From: Cornus controversa
Taxonomy: Eukaryota > Streptophyta > Magnoliopsida > Cornales > Cornaceae
Length of the DNA: 64,000 nt
Assembly (NCBI GenBank): GCA_026545225.1
Contig: CM048845.1
Location: 119,043,033 to 119,107,032, forward strand
Direction of reading: 5' to 3'
Every line of letters starts with the position of its first letter. The stretch's first letter is position 1. Of this stretch, positions 60,684-64,000 are shown piece by piece. The position numbers and the translations under genes are program-made. The notes beneath the pieces are model-generated. The model was not told where the DNA came from, did not search any database, and worked only from the letters and a program-made list of their open reading frames with translations.

Positions 60684-63573
60684 TCACACATAGCTATCAA
60701 TCAACGATTTTCTCATCTCGTCAACGACAGCACTGGGTTGAGCTTCTCTCAACTTGAAGACACTCTCAATGACGGACAATTCTGTTGCTGTAGTGTCTGA
60801 TCCACAGAATGCTGTCCAATCGTTTACTGTCAAACCAGCAGCTATCACTTCACTACCGCGGTTCACAGTCCCCGCCACCAAAGGGACCTGAAGGAGGGTT
60901 GATAGTTCATCCAAATCTTCTATGGACGTATGAGGATGAACCTGCTCCAGCATCAGTTTTCAGTTCAGGAAGGACAATAGGACATGACAAATTTCACCAA
61001 ATATTTTTTTGTTAAAAATCTGCTCTATTAGAGGATAAAATTTCTTACCAAGCCGCCTCTATTGGAGAAGGCACAGAAGCTGCCCACAAGAATATTACCA
61101 GCAACTGTCTGCCGAAATACTTCTACCCCGAGAACATCTGCAATCATCTCCTCGGTTTCCTGATAAAAATATCATAAGAGGAATTATATATGAGCATCTT
61201 GAATAAAGATCACACAACTAGATGATTTGCATCATATTAAGAAAGCATCATTCACTGTTTGATTTACTTCCTGTCAACCAGTCCACTGAAAATCCGCTTC
61301 AATATCAGGAAAAATGATAAACTCAAATGTAGTAGGAAATACAGTTTGTTTCCAAACAAACAGGAAATAAATGTCAATTCAACAAGGCTTTGGATGCCAC
61401 TAGTGGAAAGCATCTTGATGAGAAAATCTCTCTAGATCTAAAGTTAGGAGACCTCATTGGAGGTATGCTTTGTGTGATCCCTTCTTTGTCCCATGATGTG
61501 GAACTTGCAAGGTATTTCTTCACACTTCCAATGGTAATAGGAAATCTACATTGTAGAAGCTGTTATAAGGTGCACCTACAATTTGCTTGTATTTCAAGTA
61601 GGAAAATCATTTATCCCATATTTAAATAAATGAGAGAGAGAGAGAGAGAGACCGTTAAGAAATGTGATCAATTTCATACATTAGGAGCATCAAATTGATA
61701 GATTGATGTGGTCAAGGACATTGCAACCGAACAATATTAAAGTGAAAACATGAGATAAATGGATTTGCAACCAGTCTTAAACTAAAATCAACCATGTGAA
61801 GCAAAGGTACTAAGAATTCAGGATAACAGGTACAAATATTAAATGTGTTTGTAGTAAAGTTAGCTAGAAATGGGAGATACAAAAGAGTGAATATGAGAGG
61901 TAACTTCCTCACCTTCCAAAGTCGTAGTAGGTTGAGGATTCACATCCCCGTAGGGGCAAAGTGGGTGTGAGTTTCAATGAGGAAAAAAAAAAAGATGAGA
62001 GGTAACTGAATGTGGCTCCTTTGTTACTGTACCATTTATTTATACAGATGGTAGATTATAAAAGATGTTCCTTCTAAACTTAAAACTTCAAGTCCATAGA
62101 TGAAGGAAGCAATTGCCCCTGTAGAATGGCATGATCACCAAAAGATTACCTAGTTAAGGGAAAAATTGTCTATGTTGGCCACGAGACTAGCCATGTTTTA
62201 TGGTATCTGTTGATAAAATAAAATAAAATTGAAAAGAGAAATTAAACAAGAAGAATATAACGTGGTTCGGCCACTACGGCCTACATCCACTGCACACAAA
62301 GCCCAAAGGACTATATTACTTTTATTGTATTCTCTCTTAGTTTTGTTTACAATAACTGCCTCTATTTATAGTTGAAATAATAGATGTGATAAATATGGAA
62401 AATACATTAATGGAAGATTCCTAAAATCAGTCCCATAAATCACTCCAATAATATATTATCCAAATATACAACAAGAACATAAAATAAATGACCGCAAATA
62501 AGGATTTTGAAATGGATAAGTAACAAGACATTGGAGGATCAAATTAGAATTTGATGCATACACAAGGGGAGTAACAAGACATTAGAGAATAAATTTCAAC
62601 TGCACGAGGAATTAGAGAAGGCACCAATCAAGGACAAACTTGGAGAATATCATGTAAGATTATTTAGACATGTGAAACAACAAAAACCCGAAGTTGCACT
62701 AGTTAAAAGAGAAGAAGAATGTTTTTTAAAGGGGCGGAGAGAGAGAAGGGTGCAAGAAGACAACATAATAGATAATGATTTTGAAAAGTACAGCCTAAAT
62801 TCTGCAAATGGTAAAAGAGATAATTAAACACAGCTAGTTGAATACAGCTTTGTTGAATTTAGCTGGCTGCATGGTGAACCACATGGAAGTTCCAAAAGAA
62901 AGGAACTCATCCCACCAGGTCCAATTTTTCCTAGGCTTGTAGATCTTCCGAGTAGAAGATGCTCAATGGCAGCTCTTGATTTGGGCTCATGTGCAAAATT
63001 TGTCAGCATTAGGAAGTCATACATGCACACATACAAACACACCACAAAAAAAACTTAGTTCCATCCGTCAAAATTATCTCCATTGTAGCTTACTTATAAT
63101 TCAATTTTTATCAAGGTAAATTATCTCACAAATAGCTTCTATTCACTCTTCATAGTTCATACCCATACAACATAAACTACATGTTACTAAAAGACCTACA
63201 TAATAAACTTCATATGGAACAGTCAGTGAAGTGAAGTAGGGCGTGCAAATATTAGACATCTTCAATTTCGGGCAGGAGCAGCAATACACCTTTTTGCAAA
63301 AGAAACAGGCAAGAGAGGAAAAAAGATTTCATCCACCAACAAGGGGCAAACGTTATCTTCTATAATTTGATTAGCGATTATAATTTAAGTTCCAGAACAT
63401 ATATATTAAAAAAACATTTATTCCAAAAGTAGACAACTATACCTTGTCAAGATCAGTATGTGTAAGAGCAACATGATCATTGCATGCTATGCAATTCCCT
63501 AGAGCAGAGAGTCTCTCATCGACGCGCCGAACAACAACTTGATCCGGTAGACTATTCCGCAAGTGTTGAAGTT
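60684..63573 (-). CDS. EIF6: Eukaryotic translation initiation factor 6 (eIF6), 3' part
   Basis: eIF6 binds the 60S ribosomal subunit, is needed for its biogenesis and keeps it from joining 40S early. Three exons are in the window, read downwards: 63443-63573, 61049-61159, 60684-60941. They encode the last 165 residues plus a split Glu codon. Seen in order: [119 protein letters not shown] and the C-terminus SLIDSYV. This is the pentein-fold core of the family with no breaks. The family is about 245 residues, so roughly 80 N-terminal residues are encoded to the right of the window; no exon was found in 63574-64000. The acceptor of the 5'-most visible exon is CTGAAG|AAC, phase 1. Confidence 0.95.
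61893..62007 (+). mobile_element. Short poly(A)-tailed retro-insertion with 13-bp target duplication
   Basis: ATGAGAGGTAACT occurs at 61893-61905 and again at 61995-62007. Between them lie 89 bp ending in GAGGAAAAAAAAAAAG. This is the structure of a LINE-mobilised short insertion. The body contains AGTAGGTTGAGGATTCACATCC, which could be the B-box half of a truncated tRNA-derived SINE. It lies in the 2.3-kb eIF6 intron, antisense to the gene. Confidence 0.75.
62208..62400 (-). repeat. Decayed LTR fragment, Copia-like
   Basis: It begins TGTTGATAAAATAAAA and contains AACGTGGTTCGGCCACTACGG with CTACATCCACTGCACACAAA and CTCTATTTATAG. This parallels ACGTRGTTCRGCTAAACAAG and CTACGTCCA in the LTRs at 45.9 and 47.3 kb. 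No second LTR or target duplication was found, so it is a fragment or an old solo LTR. Confidence 0.45.
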
Positions 63574-64000
63574 CTTCAGTGACAATAGACAAAAATCAGT
63601 GAGATCTACAAGTCCAAAAGCTAATGCCATCAGATATAAGTCCACAAAATTTTATCAGGTAAGAACTTAAGAGTAAATTTAGGTCAATATGCACAAAGAC
63701 AGCAGCAAATCAACTATAAATTCACCAATACTGATATCATGTTAAGTGCAACCTAAGAAGCATAAATATAGATACGAAATGACAAATTTTTGTAAGAATT
63801 ATTTAGTTAGTAGGAGGGCTCAGATTTTTGAAGGGCCTATCAGGTCAAGATTTGGAAGTTGATTTTGGGTTAAAGAATGGAATTGCTGATGTAGAAAGTT
63901 CTTGCTAAAGCACAAATGGATGTTTGCCTAACCTTGAAACCTATTCTAGTTGATTTTACAACTGGTGTTTCGCTTTCTGCAGAACATAATGGAGTAAAAG
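63574..64000. other. Part of an eIF6 intron running off the window
   Basis: No exon of eIF6 or any other gene is recognisable. By position it must belong to the intron upstream of the exon ending at 63573. Confidence 0.5.

Overview
The window is nuclear DNA of a flowering plant, most likely a eudicot. It has AT-rich intergenic DNA, genes split into many exons with GT-AG introns, long (TA)n runs, plant MITEs, a small Copia-type LTR element, SINE-like insertions, and gene families with plant-specific architecture (PILS auxin carriers, a plastid envelope protein). I see no prokaryotic operon, CRISPR array, rRNA or intact tRNA gene.

Layout. 1-2.6 kb: a 35-bp tandem repeat, repeat debris and one exon-sized fragment of a BMT5-like (DUF2431) methyltransferase on the minus strand. 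2.7-19.6 kb (+): a complete 24-exon RRP44A/DIS3 gene (932 aa), the catalytic RNase of the exosome, with a SINE and a LINE fragment in its introns. 20.8-33.7 kb (-): a tandem segmental duplication carrying two complete ten-coding-exon PILS genes (424 and 399 aa) in the same orientation. Each appears to have a separate non-coding first exon about 1-2 kb upstream. 33.7-44.3 kb: no gene, dense with short DNA transposons and (TA)n. 44.3-52.9 kb (-): a five-exon, 160-aa chloroplast-envelope-type protein spread over 8.6 kb, its introns loaded with insertions that include a complete but short Copia-like element. 54.4-57.8 kb (+): a six-exon mitochondrial phosphate carrier (309 aa). 60.7-64 kb (-): the 3' three exons of eIF6; its 5' end lies beyond the window.

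The genes are ordinary plant housekeeping and transport genes and do not form an operon or pathway. RRP44A (rRNA processing and RNA decay) and eIF6 (60S maturation) both serve ribosome biogenesis, but they are 41 kb apart and I infer no joint regulation. Exon boundaries were derived by hand from splice signals, frame continuity and remembered family sequence. All junctions of the four complete multi-exon genes keep frame.

I did not find a new biological system. The points most worth following are: the contrast between a near-identical exon 1 and strongly diverged later exons in the two PILS copies (a gene-conversion signature); the GC-AG first coding intron shared by both copies; a 1,200-bp Mutator-like non-autonomous element whose empty site is preserved in the sister copy; a three-copy family of roughly 500-bp elements that appear to make 9-bp target duplications; and a SINE-like insertion lying 15 bp from a splice acceptor.
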